Part shown: positions 25,094-33,541 of the stretch, piece after piece
Layout of the letters: every line of letters starts with the position of its first letter
Numbering within the stretch: position 1 is the stretch's first letter
Source of the DNA: Algoriphagus taiwanensis
GTDB lineage: Bacteria; Bacteroidota; Bacteroidia; Cytophagales; Cyclobacteriaceae
Direction: 5' to 3'
Length of the DNA: 64,000 nt
NCBI RefSeq assembly: GCF_036245645.1
Contig: NZ_BTPE01000006.1
Coordinates: 1-64,000, forward strand
Translations under genes and position numbers: made by a program
Notes under the pieces: generated by a model
The model's input: only the letters and a program-made list of their open reading frames with translations
Database searches by the model: none
Told to the model about the DNA's origin: nothing

Positions 25094-25672
25094 TTACCAA
25101 AATTTGGTCTCCAGCATCAGAATGCAGGCAATGCCCAGCACAAACGCAGAGACAATTAAGGTCCAGTCCTTTCTGTTGACCCCAGCTAGATGAAGCAAGG
25201 AAGTAACCAAAAGGAAAGCGGTCACGATGATGATTTGCCCTACTTCCAGACCGATATTGAATGCCAACAGAGGCTGCCAGATGCTTGCTTCTTTTCCCAG
25301 TAATTCCTTCAGGTAATTGGAAAAACCTAAACCATGGATCAATCCAAAAAATCCCGCGAAGAAGTAGTTCAGAGAGATGCCTTTCCCATTGGAAGGTTTG
25401 GGCTTGAATAGGGTAAACAAGGCCGTGATAGCAATGGTCACCGGAATCAGAAACTCGATCACATCCGACCGTACATTGACTACATTGAAGGTGGCCAAAG
25501 CCAAAGTCAGCGAGTGCCCAATGGTAAAGGCGGTGACCAGAATCAGGATTTTTTTCCAATCCCGGGCGACATATACTGCACAAAGTGCCAGGACAAATAG
25601 GATATGATCAAACCCATTAATATCCAAGATATGCTGGAGTCCAAGTTTGAAGTAAAGCTGGAATAAATTCAT
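25094..25672 (-). CDS. HupE/UreJ family membrane protein
   Basis: A 192-aa membrane protein with six or seven helices. The signature HILDINGFDHILFVLAL occurs near the start, with HGLGFSNYL in the middle. HupE/UreJ proteins are thought to be nickel or cobalt permeases, but many Bacteroidota copies lie far from hydrogenase or urease genes, as here. Start set at ATG 25672 (MNLFQLYFKLG); upstream residues are polar and unlike the family. It lies between the M1 peptidase gene and the divergent DUF6702 gene. Metal supply to the peptidase is only a guess. Confidence 0.85.
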   Translation of the reverse strand: MNLFQLYFKLGLQHILDINGFDHILFVLALCAVYVARDWKKILILVTAFTIGHSLTLALATFNVVNVRSDVIEFLIPVTIAITALFTLFKPKPSNGKGISLNYFFAGFFGLIHGLGFSNYLKELLGKEASIWQPLLAFNIGLEVGQIIIVTAFLLVTSLLHLAGVNRKDWTLIVSAFVLGIACILMLETKFW

Positions 25673-25755
25673 CTTCGGGTGATTCGTCTCAAATGAGTTA
25701 AATTGCGGGCAATAATACACCGAAATTCCCAAATTCAGCTCATTTCTTTGACTAG

Positions 25756-26244
25756 ATGCAACACACTTACATTTTCATTTTCTCAATTTGGATGAGTCTT
25801 TTCCATCCTTTTTTCATTAGCCTCACGGAGATGAGATACAATCCTGCTTCCCAAAAGATGGAAATCGCCCAGAAGATTTTTTGGGATGACCTGGAAGTGG
25901 CCTTGGGAAATGAGTTTGAGGAAAAAGTGGATTTTCTCAAGCCTAAAGACAAGGCCAAACTGGAAAGTCAACTCAAAACCTATCTGCTGAAGCACAACCA
26001 AATCTGGGTCAATGGCAAATTGCTAACGCTAAATTACCTGGGCTATGAAGTGGAAGAAGATGCGGCTTGGTTTTATTTGGAATCCTACCAAGCCGAAACC
26101 CCCAAAACCGTAGAAATGAAAAACACGATTTTGCTTGAAGACTTTGACGGGCAGCAAAATATCGTCCATGTCTATTTTCAATCCAAGTCCCCCCGAAGCA
26201 TGCTTTTGGGAAAAGGGGAGGAAAAGGGGAAGGTGGAGTTTTAG
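25756..26244 (+). CDS. DUF6702 family protein
   Basis: A 162-aa protein with an N-terminal signal-like helix (IFIFSIWMSLFHPFFISL) followed by beta-strand-rich sequence typical of DUF6702: SLTEMRYNPASQKMEIAQKI, WDDLEVAL and the late LEDFDGQQNIVHVYF segment. Probably periplasmic or anchored. It diverges from the HupE/UreJ gene with 83 bases between start codons, so the two may share a control region. Function unknown for the family. Confidence 0.8.
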   Translation: MQHTYIFIFSIWMSLFHPFFISLTEMRYNPASQKMEIAQKIFWDDLEVALGNEFEEKVDFLKPKDKAKLESQLKTYLLKHNQIWVNGKLLTLNYLGYEVEEDAAWFYLESYQAETPKTVEMKNTILLEDFDGQQNIVHVYFQSKSPRSMLLGKGEEKGKVEF

Positions 26245-26248
26245 GATC

Positions 26249-26283
26249 TAGACTTTAGACATAAGACATAAGATTTTAGACAA
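26249..26283. repeat. Heptanucleotide tandem repeat, five units
   Basis: Units read TAGACTT, TAGACAT, AAGACAT, AAGATTT, TAGACAA, a degenerate TAGACAT heptad starting four bases after the DUF6702 stop. A weaker echo (TAGACCT TAGATTT) follows at about 26331-26345. The heptad period means repeat-number change shifts the reading frame if it enters a gene. Confidence 0.75.
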
Positions 26284-26318
26284 AAAGCCGCCAGAATATC
26301 AATTCTGACGGCTTTTTT
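26282..26318. terminator. Bidirectional terminator between convergent genes
   Basis: AAAAAGCCGCCAGAAT and ATTCTGACGGCTTTTTT form a long stem around a short loop. The A run on one side and T run on the other suit termination of DUF6702 (+) and the 239-aa gene (-). Confidence 0.9.
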
Positions 26319-26405
26319 GGATAATTGATCTAGACCTTAGATTTAATCAGCTAATTAGGAATCAAGAGAAATCCAGCCCAGAACTGGTCGGGGCTGGATT
26401 CTAAG

Positions 26406-27125
26406 TTATTTATAAAACTGCTTTCGAATACCATTTGGGCCACCCCATTCCTCATCAGGAATTTCCAGAGGCTTGAATTCCACACCCTTGTCCATTTTCT
26501 GTTTTTGGAGTTCGGTTTTTAGCTCTTCCGAGATTATTAGATATCTTGGACCAGTAGTGTGAATGGACAAAACATGATGTGGACAATCTTCTTTTATGAT
26601 TATTCTGTAGGGGTACCTTTCATCCATGTGCCACATTTCCTTTTCTCGGAAATTATTGAAATCACATAGGTCTTTAAATTGAATGATTTGTTCAGAGACT
26701 TCATATCTGGCACGAGGTTCATTTTCCTCACTGATAAGTTTTCTTTTTCGGAGGAAGAATTCAGATTTCGTAAAATCTACCCATTCATCATCGAAGATTA
26801 CTTTATCGGTAATCCAATAGCCTTCTACAAACTCCTTTCCTCTTAAAACTGGACAGGGATAATATCGGATATTTTCATTTCTAAAAGATTCAAAAAGCGA
26901 TTTTGCCCGAGTAGATACAATTACTCTCATTGAAAGATTTGAGGAAGGCCTGTAGAAATCCTGAAGTTTCCCACTTGCTTTAATTTGTTGAGTATGGATT
27001 TTGTGAAGGGACAAATCCTCAACTACTCTTTTTTGGCTCCCCATAATTAAATCTTCCTCTTTAAATTCGCGATCATATACAATTTTTGCAACATTGTAGA
27101 TATCATGTAGTTCGAAGTAATTCAT
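26406..27125 (-). CDS. Hypothetical protein, possibly Imm11-like immunity protein
   Basis: A 239-aa protein without signal or membrane segments. The C-terminal third (GPRYLIISEELKTELQKQKM, VEFKPLEIP) resembles the layout of Imm11/DUF1629 immunity proteins, where a strand-helix unit precedes a phrase such as V-F-P-L; confidence is modest. The gene is clearly more AT-rich than its neighbours, with many AAA/GAA/ATT codons, suggesting recent acquisition. No polymorphic toxin or secretion gene lies beside it, so it would be an orphan immunity gene. It is flanked on both sides by hairpins. Confidence 0.55.
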   Translation of the reverse strand: MNYFELHDIYNVAKIVYDREFKEEDLIMGSQKRVVEDLSLHKIHTQQIKASGKLQDFYRPSSNLSMRVIVSTRAKSLFESFRNENIRYYPCPVLRGKEFVEGYWITDKVIFDDEWVDFTKSEFFLRKRKLISEENEPRARYEVSEQIIQFKDLCDFNNFREKEMWHMDERYPYRIIIKEDCPHHVLSIHTTGPRYLIISEELKTELQKQKMDKGVEFKPLEIPDEEWGGPNGIRKQFYK

Positions 27126-27429
27126 CGGAATATTAGATAATTGATTTCATTCTGTTCTGGATAGATTGAATTATCAAAAGGGTTAGTCTTAATCAATCGA
27201 AATAAAGAATACGCGTTAACTGAAAGTCTCCAAGACTGAAACTACAATAGAAATAACATCCTCAAAATACCCTATGAAGGGTATTTTTAACAGGTTTTTA
27301 AATAAAATAGACCTGTCAGTACCGAAAGCCTTTTGGACTGACAGTTCTAAAAAGAAAAAAACCGCCAGAAACTTAATTCTGACGGCTTCTCATCGGTCAT
27401 CGGCCCCTCAACCAGCTCGGGGACCGAAA
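27126..27429. other. Gene-free stretch with hairpins
   Basis: This AT-rich stretch lies upstream of the 239-aa gene and downstream of glyS, both on the minus strand. It holds a hairpin AAAATACCC-TATGA-AGGGTATTTTT (27264-27288), an imperfect dyad CTGTCAGT...ACTGACAG (27313-27343) and the glyS terminator. A promoter for the 239-aa gene must lie in 27126-27260, but I cannot place it. No gene was supported here. Confidence 0.6.
27353..27386 (-). terminator. Terminator after glyS
   Basis: On the minus strand GCCGTCAGAATT/AAGTTTCTGGCGGT forms a hairpin followed by seven T. It is 44 bases past the glyS stop. Confidence 0.85.
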
Positions 27430-28896
27430 TCAAATCTTCTCAAATATTCTTCTAAAGCTCGTCGCCTCAGCGATTCGCCCATGAAGTTCTGAGATGGCTA
27501 CGCGCTCCTGCTCGGTGGTATCTCGGTGACGGATGGTGACGGTATTGTCTTCCAAAGTCTGATGATCCACGGCGATACAGAACGGCGTGCCGATCAAGTC
27601 CTGACGGGTATAGCGCTTGCCGATTGATCCGGAATCTTCATAGATGATATTGAAGTCGTATTTCAGCAGGTTGACGATTTCCTGCCCTTTCTCAGGCAGT
27701 CCGTCTTTCTTCACGATCGGAAGAATGGCTGCTTTCACCGGAGCTATTGCCGGGTGGAACTTCAGGTAAGTTCTGCTCTTTTCCTCGGTTTTCTCTTCCG
27801 TGTATGCGTTGCAAAGGGTCAAGAGGAACAAGCGGTCCGCACCGATGGACGTCTCGATCACATACGGGATATAGTTTTGGTTGATCTCCGGATCGAAGTA
27901 CTGCTGCTTTTTCTTGGAGTATTCCTGATGGGACTTTAAGTCAAAGTCGGTTCTGGAGTGGATACCTTCCACTTCTTTGAAGCCAAACGGAAACTCAAAC
28001 TCGATGTCCATCGCTGCATTGGCGTAGTGGGCGAGCTTTTCGTGGTCGTGCTTGCGAAGCTTTGCCGCAGGCGTGCCCAAAGCCAAATGCCATCTCATTC
28101 GTGTATCTGCCCACTTCTGATACCAATCGAGCTCCGTGCCAGGGCGTACAAAGAACTGCATCTCCATCTGCTCAAATTCACGCATACGGAAGATGAACTG
28201 ACGGGCTACGATCTCATTTCGGAAAGCCTTTCCGATCTGCGCGATCCCGAAAGGAACTTTCATACGTGCCGTCTTTTGCACATTGAGGAAGTTGACAAAA
28301 ATCCCCTGTGCGGTCTCCGGACGTAGGTAGATGGTCGAGGCATCTTCTGCTACCGAACCCACTTGGGTCGAAAACATCAAGTTGAACTGACGGACATCGG
28401 TCCAGTTGGATGTACCGGAAATCGGGCACTTGATACCTTCGTTGGTGATCAGATCACGCACTCCAGCTAGATCTTCTGCTTCAAGGAGTCGGGCCAAAGC
28501 AGCGGTGAGCGACTTGGCTTTTTCGACTTGACCTTCATTTTCCAACTTGGCAGCATGCTCTTCGACTAATACGTCAGCACGGTAGCGCTTCTTGCTGTCT
28601 TTGTTGTCGATCATGGGATCGTTGAAGCTGTCCACGTGACCAGATGCTTTCCAAGTGGTCGGATGCATAAAAATCGCCGCATCGATCCCAACGATATTGT
28701 CGGATACGCGGGTCATGGTCTCCCACCACAGGCGCTTGAGGTTATTTTTCAATTCGACTCCATAAGCCCCGTAGTCATAGACTGCCTGCAGGCCGTCATA
28801 GATCTCAGAACTTGGGTACACAAAACCATACTCTTTGGCATGGGAAATAATATCTTTCAATTGGGCGTTTTCGCCTGGAGTTTCTGTCTTTGCCAT
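27430..28896 (-). CDS. glyS: Glycyl-tRNA synthetase, homodimeric type
   Basis: A 488-aa class II synthetase of the single-chain, archaeal/eukaryotic-like type used by Bacteroidota in place of the alpha2beta2 enzyme. Visible motifs: GFVYPSSEIY near the N-terminus, IYLRPETAQGIFVNF, motif 2 FRNEIVARQFIFRMREFEQ, motif 3 GADRLFLLTL, and a C-terminal anticodon-binding domain (KAAILPIVKKDG onwards). Start set at ATG 28896 (MAKTETPGENAQL), three codons inside the longest frame. Cytoplasmic; charges tRNA-Gly. Confidence 0.96.
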   Translation of the reverse strand: MAKTETPGENAQLKDIISHAKEYGFVYPSSEIYDGLQAVYDYGAYGVELKNNLKRLWWETMTRVSDNIVGIDAAIFMHPTTWKASGHVDSFNDPMIDNKDSKKRYRADVLVEEHAAKLENEGQVEKAKSLTAALARLLEAEDLAGVRDLITNEGIKCPISGTSNWTDVRQFNLMFSTQVGSVAEDASTIYLRPETAQGIFVNFLNVQKTARMKVPFGIAQIGKAFRNEIVARQFIFRMREFEQMEMQFFVRPGTELDWYQKWADTRMRWHLALGTPAAKLRKHDHEKLAHYANAAMDIEFEFPFGFKEVEGIHSRTDFDLKSHQEYSKKKQQYFDPEINQNYIPYVIETSIGADRLFLLTLCNAYTEEKTEEKSRTYLKFHPAIAPVKAAILPIVKKDGLPEKGQEIVNLLKYDFNIIYEDSGSIGKRYTRQDLIGTPFCIAVDHQTLEDNTVTIRHRDTTEQERVAISELHGRIAEATSFRRIFEKI

Positions 28897-28978
28897 AGGG
28901 CGCAAAAATAAGGAAACAAATTGATTTCAAGCGTGAAAGAAAGAAGAGTAAAAAGGGAAATTATTGGTATTCCAATCT

Positions 28979-29017
28979 AAAAAAGGCCTCAAAACTCTTG
29001 ATTTTGAAGCCTTTTTT
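28979..29017 (-). terminator. Terminator of the small outer-membrane protein gene
   Basis: AAAAAAGGCCTCAAAA and TTTTGAAGCCTTTTTT pair around CTCTTGA. The strong A/T flanks allow termination on the minus strand after the gene at 29032-29469; glyS starts 83 bases beyond. Confidence 0.85.
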
Positions 29018-29031
29018 CTATTCCGATTAAT

Positions 29032-29469
29032 TTATCTAATCGTGTACTTCACTCCAATCCCTCCTCGAAGATAGTTGCCGTATTCGCTATAAAACACCGG
29101 CGACACCTCTATCAGGAATCCAAAATCCTTGTTATTGAAGGGTTTGATGAGGGCACCTACAGGGATTGCAAAATAGGTTTCGTCGTAGTACCGGTCCTTT
29201 CTCGGGTGATAGTGGTCAAAAAGCCCCAATCCCAGTCCGAAATAGGCATTGACTTCGCTCTTTTGGACGAAATTATAAGCACCGACCAATTCCAGCCCCA
29301 ATTCTCTTCCCAGTCCCAATCTTCCGTCAAAGAAGAAGGTCTTGTCAGGATCGGTTCCCACCGTTACAAAGTTTCGTGAATTCTGAAGATTAAGTCCTAC
29401 GCTGACCTGGGAAAAGGATAGAGAAGCAAATCCCAGCAAGAAGAGGGATAGCATCAGCAGCTTTTTCAT
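29032..29469 (-). CDS. Small outer-membrane beta-barrel-like protein, 145 aa
   Basis: Start set at ATG 29469 (MKKLLMLSLFLLGFASLSFS) because it yields a clear signal peptide cleaved before QVSVGLN. The mature part alternates hydrophobic and polar residues with aromatic strand ends and ends GIGVKYTIR, typical of short OMP-barrel or porin-family proteins (YFGLGLGLFDHY, RGGIGVKY). Length suggests a six- to eight-stranded barrel. Function unknown. It follows the oxidoreductase gene by 54 bases on the same strand. Confidence 0.75.
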   Translation of the reverse strand: MKKLLMLSLFLLGFASLSFSQVSVGLNLQNSRNFVTVGTDPDKTFFFDGRLGLGRELGLELVGAYNFVQKSEVNAYFGLGLGLFDHYHPRKDRYYDETYFAIPVGALIKPFNNKDFGFLIEVSPVFYSEYGNYLRGGIGVKYTIR

Positions 29470-29523
29470 GATAATAAACAGTTGGTTTAGATCACCTTTT
29501 GGCAAAGTCCAAGCCAATTTTGA

Positions 29524-30570
29524 TTACCAAGCTCCTTCTGCCCGAGGGATTTTTCTGCCTTCCTTGGAGGAAATAAAGGCAGCTTCGATCAGTTTCAGCA
29601 CAGTTATCGTCTGAGGGACAGTCACCAAAAGCTCCACTCCCTCAAGTATGGCTTGGGCTACATTTTGGTAAAAAATCCGGTAATCACCTTTTTCAGTCGG
29701 CAGAGGCTTTGTTTCATTTTCCAGATAAAGTTTGCCCCAACGCTCTTCCGGTTCTACTCCCCAATTATTCCCTTCGGGCCTTTTTCCATCCTTGAAAGCC
29801 TGCTCCTGTACATCCAGGAAAAACTTCTGATAGCTTCCTTTTTCTCCCAAAAGCAAAAACTTAGGTGTAGATACATTGACCAAAACTCCAGCAGTCACTC
29901 TTGCCTTGAAGCCCGGGTAAAAGAGGGAAATTTCGAAGTAATCATCCGAAACGGCGTTAGTACGCTGTTTTAGGATATCTGCAAAAATACTCTCCGGCGC
30001 TCCGAAAAGGAGAACAAGCTGATCGATCAGGTGGACTCCCAAGTCGTAAGTGATGCCGTTTCCGGGAACGTCCTTTTCTCTCCAGTTTTCAGAAACCTGA
30101 GGCCGAAACCGGTCAAAGTGAGATTCCACGTAGACCGATCTTCCCAAGGTCCCCTCTGCTACCAGTTTTTGCAGGGTTCGAAAATCTCCGTCATATCGGC
30201 GATTGTGAAAGACACTGCAGACCAGGCCTTTTTCGGAAGCTATTGTCTGTAACTCCTCTGCCTCCCAAGAGTGCACGGTCACGGGTTTATCGACCACCAC
30301 GTGTTTTCCTGCCAGGAGACATTGCTTGGCCATGGGAAAGTGGAATTCATTGGGCGTAGTGATACAAATCAAGTCCGCAGCATCGGCCTGCAGCAGATCG
30401 TCGAGGCTGCGGTAGGTTTTGACCCGAGGGTATTTGCTTTCACATTTATTGCTGTTTCGCTCGACGACAGCGACTAGGTCCAGGTCCGGACAAACGTCGA
30501 TCAGCGGGGCATGCATTTTTTCAGCTACAGAACCATAGCCCACCAATGCGGTACGAATAGGAGATTTCAT
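29524..30570 (-). CDS. Gfo/Idh/MocA family oxidoreductase
   Basis: A 348-aa NAD(P)-dependent oxidoreductase acting on sugars or sugar-like substrates. The Rossmann motif is ALVGYGSVAEKMHAPLI (about 8-24), the conserved KP dyad is in VVVDKPVTV (about 92-100, DKP in place of EKP), and the C-terminal GFO/IDH/MocA beta domain follows (from about 125, with the family DLGVHLIDQLVLLFG). No signal peptide or Tat motif, so cytoplasmic. It lies eight bases after the NarL-type regulator and may share its transcript. Substrate unknown. Confidence 0.9.
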   Translation of the reverse strand: MKSPIRTALVGYGSVAEKMHAPLIDVCPDLDLVAVVERNSNKCESKYPRVKTYRSLDDLLQADAADLICITTPNEFHFPMAKQCLLAGKHVVVDKPVTVHSWEAEELQTIASEKGLVCSVFHNRRYDGDFRTLQKLVAEGTLGRSVYVESHFDRFRPQVSENWREKDVPGNGITYDLGVHLIDQLVLLFGAPESIFADILKQRTNAVSDDYFEISLFYPGFKARVTAGVLVNVSTPKFLLLGEKGSYQKFFLDVQEQAFKDGKRPEGNNWGVEPEERWGKLYLENETKPLPTEKGDYRIFYQNVAQAILEGVELLVTVPQTITVLKLIEAAFISSKEGRKIPRAEGAW

Positions 30571-30578
30571 GGGAAAGA

Positions 30579-31205
30579 TTACAGGTTCATTTCCTTGGCC
30601 TTGTTCAGCAAATCGACCAGAGAATTGACCTGAAGTTTTTGATTGATGTTTTTGCGATGAGTCTCGATGGTTTGAATGCTGAGATTGAGGGACTCGGCCA
30701 TGTCTTTATTAATCATTCCATCGGTGATCATTTTCAGGATTTGTGTTTCCCGTCGGGACAGGCGGTATTTTTCCCTAAACCCGTCAAAAAACGGCCCTTG
30801 TTTGGACTGCTGGATTACCCGGTCAAAATTTTTGATATACCTTCCTTCGTACACTTCTGTGATGGAAAAAATCAACTCATCCGGGTCAGCATCTTTGAGA
30901 ATAAATGCGTCTGCACCTAAGGCGACCGCCTCTTTGAAGATTTTTTCATCATCATACATAGAAAGCACGATTACTTTAATCTCAGGAAAATGCTTTTTGC
31001 AATACTTCAACACCTCAAAGCCATTGACCACGGGCATGTTGAGGTCAGTGAGTACGATGTCCACGGGGTTGTCTACCAGATATTCGAGAAGCTCCTTCCC
31101 ATTAGGAAATAGTTCTTCAACCAAAAAGCCTTCATGCTCTTCGATCAAGCCCTCGAGGGCTTTGGCAAATAGTTTATGATCATCGGCTAATGTAATCCGA
31201 ATCAT
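30579..31205 (-). CDS. NarL/FixJ-family response regulator
   Basis: A 208-aa two-domain regulator. The receiver domain has the acidic pocket (DDH, residues 8-10), phosphoacceptor Asp54 in VLTDLNMP, and Lys near 104 in FILKDADPDEL. The LuxR-type helix-turn-helix is at about 145-205 (LSRRETQILKMITDG, SIQTIETHRKNINQKL). It should bind DNA when phosphorylated. No histidine kinase is directly adjacent; the nearest is the LytS-like kinase 2.3 kb upstream, which is normally paired with LytTR regulators. It probably partners a distant kinase. Confidence 0.93.
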   Translation of the reverse strand: MIRITLADDHKLFAKALEGLIEEHEGFLVEELFPNGKELLEYLVDNPVDIVLTDLNMPVVNGFEVLKYCKKHFPEIKVIVLSMYDDEKIFKEAVALGADAFILKDADPDELIFSITEVYEGRYIKNFDRVIQQSKQGPFFDGFREKYRLSRRETQILKMITDGMINKDMAESLNLSIQTIETHRKNINQKLQVNSLVDLLNKAKEMNL

Positions 31206-31558
31206 AGGAAAATAGGAAGGGTGATTATTGGTTGACAGCTCACTAAGAACTTCTTAAAAATAGGATTGAAATTTCAATTTGACAAGGGAATTCCGATGAT
31301 CGGAAAAAAGAACCTACTGGTCTCATTCATCTTGATCTTAAAATCCACTTGAATTTGCTGGGCAACTCCTCAATCGGATTAAGGCTTCTTTGCCTGTCCG
31401 CCCGTACGATTTTCTGTCCGCCATCGGGGGTTAAGTGTACGCAAGCGTACAGATATTTTTGGCAAAAGGGTCTAAATCAGCTGTTTTGGCCCCTTTTTAT
31501 TTTGGGTCTGCTTTTGGCATTAACCCCCCTACGAAAACAAACCAACTTATTTACTGCC
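31206..31558. other. Intergenic stretch with a palindrome
   Basis: About 350 bases between the NarL-type regulator (-) and the 80-aa gene (+). It contains a perfect short dyad, TGTACGCAAGCGTACA (31436-31451), a repeated GTCCGCC (31397 and 31417 regions), and must hold two divergent promoters. The longer forward frame through here (from 31349) has poor protein character and was not accepted as coding. Confidence 0.5.
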
Positions 31559-31801
31559 ATGAATACTTCAATCTTTTCCCAAAAAAACGTCTGTGCGGCT
31601 CTGGGTTTTGCCATGGCAATCACCATAGTTCTCAAAGCGAAAGCTGAAACCCAACTAGCACAGCAAACTGCCCGATTTGAAATCACTAAACCAACTACTC
31701 CACAAATCGGATTGGAAGCCAACTCAGGTCCTGAACTTCTTCAGGTAGACATTTATAAAACTCCCTCCACCCCCGCGCACACGGCGCCCGAGGTGGGATA
31801 A
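31559..31801 (+). CDS. Small exported protein, 80 aa
   Basis: Starts MNTSIFSQKNVCAALGFAMA, continues ITIVLKAKAETQLAQQTARF and ends in a Pro/Thr-rich tail. A hydrophobic stretch (11-25) followed by AKA-E suggests a signal peptide. The mature part is low in structure and Thr/Pro-rich. A terminator follows 42 bases after the stop. No family is recognised; it is accepted because of the start, the signal-like N-terminus and the terminator. Confidence 0.5.
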   Translation: MNTSIFSQKNVCAALGFAMAITIVLKAKAETQLAQQTARFEITKPTTPQIGLEANSGPELLQVDIYKTPSTPAHTAPEVG

Positions 31802-31842
31802 AGAGTGACTCGTAAGGGTTAATTTGGTTGATTGTTTGGTAT

Positions 31843-31874
31843 AAAAAGAGGCGGGTTTTACCCGCCTTTTTTTT
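31843..31874. terminator. Intrinsic terminator
   Basis: AAAAAGAGGCGGGT and ACCCGCCTTTTTTTT form a stem with a TTT loop and a long T run. It ends the 80-aa gene and, with its A run, may also serve the convergent LytTR regulator gene 52 bases away. Confidence 0.88.
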
Positions 31875-31925
31875 GATATCCTGATTTTGGACAGGAGATA
31901 TTGCTTAGCCCGAGGGGTCTCTAGC

Positions 31926-32681
31926 TTAACTTTCAGTGATGGTATTCAACTTGGCCAGGAAGCTGTTGTAATATTGCCTTCCTACCTGCACTACTGCTCC
32001 GTTTTTGAGATTGATGTCCTTGGTATTGAAGCTTTCGATTTGGCCCAATTGAACAATGAAAGACTTCTGAACCCGGAGAAAAAGATGGGAAGGAAGAATT
32101 TCTTCAATTTCCTTCATGGACTTACGAATGCTGTAGTCTCTGTTTTTGGTAAAGATGGTGACCATGTTGCCATTGGCCTCCACGTAGTACAGGTCATCGT
32201 ATTGTACCCGCTCGAAGGCATTGTCGGCTTTTATAAAAACCGCATCATCCACCAAAAAGGGACTTTCATTGCCTACTTTAACTACCGCCGCTTCCGGGGC
32301 AGGCTTGGTGCGCTTGTTATAGAGAACGATTTCTACAATGGCGTGAATGTCATTCGTATTGAATGGCTTCACGATAAAGCCCGCCGGAGAAATTCGCTTG
32401 GCCCGCTCGATAATAGTCGGGTCACTGTAAGATGTCACGAATACCAAAGGAGCATCCACCATCTGCTTTATAATCTCCCCAAGCTCAATTCCGTCCTTGT
32501 CTCCCTTCAGCTTGATGTCCATGAAAATGAGATCAGGCCGGTATTTCTTGATGATCTTGATACACTGATTGGCAGAGTTGGCGATATCAATATTGACATA
32601 GCCCAGGAGCTCTAGGATCTCCTGAATGTTTTCTGCAATGCTGATTTCATCTTCTACGATCAGTATTCTTTCGTCTTTCAT
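31926..32681 (-). CDS. LytTR-family response regulator
   Basis: A 251-aa regulator: receiver domain at residues 4-120 with phosphoacceptor Asp55 (LIFMDIKLKG), a 20-residue linker with acidic/basic tracts, and a LytTR DNA-binding domain at about 145-245 (YYVEANGNMVTIFTKN, HLFLRVQKSFIVQL). The receiver resembles those of Bacteroidota regulators with GDKDGIELG insertion. It lies 110 bases from the second LytTR regulator on the same strand, with no kinase of its own. Confidence 0.92.
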   Translation of the reverse strand: MKDERILIVEDEISIAENIQEILELLGYVNIDIANSANQCIKIIKKYRPDLIFMDIKLKGDKDGIELGEIIKQMVDAPLVFVTSYSDPTIIERAKRISPAGFIVKPFNTNDIHAIVEIVLYNKRTKPAPEAAVVKVGNESPFLVDDAVFIKADNAFERVQYDDLYYVEANGNMVTIFTKNRDYSIRKSMKEIEEILPSHLFLRVQKSFIVQLGQIESFNTKDINLKNGAVVQVGRQYYNSFLAKLNTITES

Positions 32682-32791
32682 AGGGCAATAACGATAGTGC
32701 TTTGAGGTGAAAGCTAAAGGATAAGTCCTTTAGTCAAACTAATGTCCAAATTTTCTTTTGAAAATCAAATGCTTTTTTTTGCCTATGAAAA

Positions 32792-33526
32792 TTAAAGACT
32801 CATCATTTCTTTGAATCGGGCAGCTTGCCTTCTGCTCACCTCGATCCGATCTCCTCCTCGAAGAGTTACTACCAAGCCACCATTAAACCAAGGCTCGATA
32901 GCTTCCACCCAGCCCAGATTGATGATGTGCTTGCGGCTGGCACGGAAAAAAGACTTCTCATCCAGCCTGTCATCCAAGGCGTTAAGTGACTTATGGATCA
33001 TTGGCTTGAAGTTGTCAAAGTAGACCTTGATGTAGTTCCCGTCTGATTCGAAAAGGCGCACATTGGACAGTCTTACAAACCAGCAGCGGTCCCCGTCCTT
33101 TACAAAAACCTGGTCATCCAGAGTGAGTTTTTTATTGTTTTGATAGCCTCCGTTTTCCTGATTTTTTGCGGCTCCCTCGATTTTTCCGATCAGGCGGTTG
33201 ATAGCTTCTTCCAGGCGCTTGGGTTCAATCGGCTTCAGGAGATAGTCCAGGGCATTGACCTGAAAGGCCTTCAGCGCATATTCGTCATAAGCTGTGGTGA
33301 ATATGACGTGGGGTACATGGTCGAGCTCCTCCAATAGGTCAAATCCTGTTTTCTCCGGCATTTGGATATCCAGGAAAATCACATCCGGCTGGAGCTGTTC
33401 GATTTTTTCCTTGGCATCATCCACATTGACTGCTTCCCCTACGACCTCCACGGTCTCCAGTTGATTTAGCAAAGTGATCAGCTCTTTTCTGGCCAATCTT
33501 TCATCATCAATTACAATTGCTCTCAT
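32792..33526 (-). CDS. LytTR-family response regulator paired with the kinase
   Basis: A 244-aa AlgR/LytR-type regulator. Receiver pocket DDE (7-9), Asp53 in VIFLDIQMPEKT, Lys in YLLKPIEPKRL; LytTR domain from about 140 (VRLFESDGNYIKVYFDN, FFRASRKHIINL, VEVSRRQA-like end). It begins 15 bases after the LytS-like kinase gene, the classic LytS-LytR pair, and is expected to bind direct repeats as a dimer. Target genes cannot be deduced. Confidence 0.94.
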   Translation of the reverse strand: MRAIVIDDERLARKELITLLNQLETVEVVGEAVNVDDAKEKIEQLQPDVIFLDIQMPEKTGFDLLEELDHVPHVIFTTAYDEYALKAFQVNALDYLLKPIEPKRLEEAINRLIGKIEGAAKNQENGGYQNNKKLTLDDQVFVKDGDRCWFVRLSNVRLFESDGNYIKVYFDNFKPMIHKSLNALDDRLDEKSFFRASRKHIINLGWVEAIEPWFNGGLVVTLRGGDRIEVSRRQAARFKEMMSL

Positions 33527-33541
33527 TATTATAGGCTTTCG

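Noticed and set aside
25038..25583. 181-codon minus-strand frame overlapping the HupE gene
   Set aside because: It is in another frame of the HupE/UreJ gene, which has the family signature.
31349..31558. Longer upstream start for the 80-aa gene
   Set aside because: The extra 70 residues have poor composition and overlap the palindrome; the ATG at 31559 gives a signal-peptide-like N-terminus.
31887..32615. 242-codon open frame on the plus strand
   Set aside because: It lies wholly antisense to the LytTR regulator gene and has no protein-like motifs.
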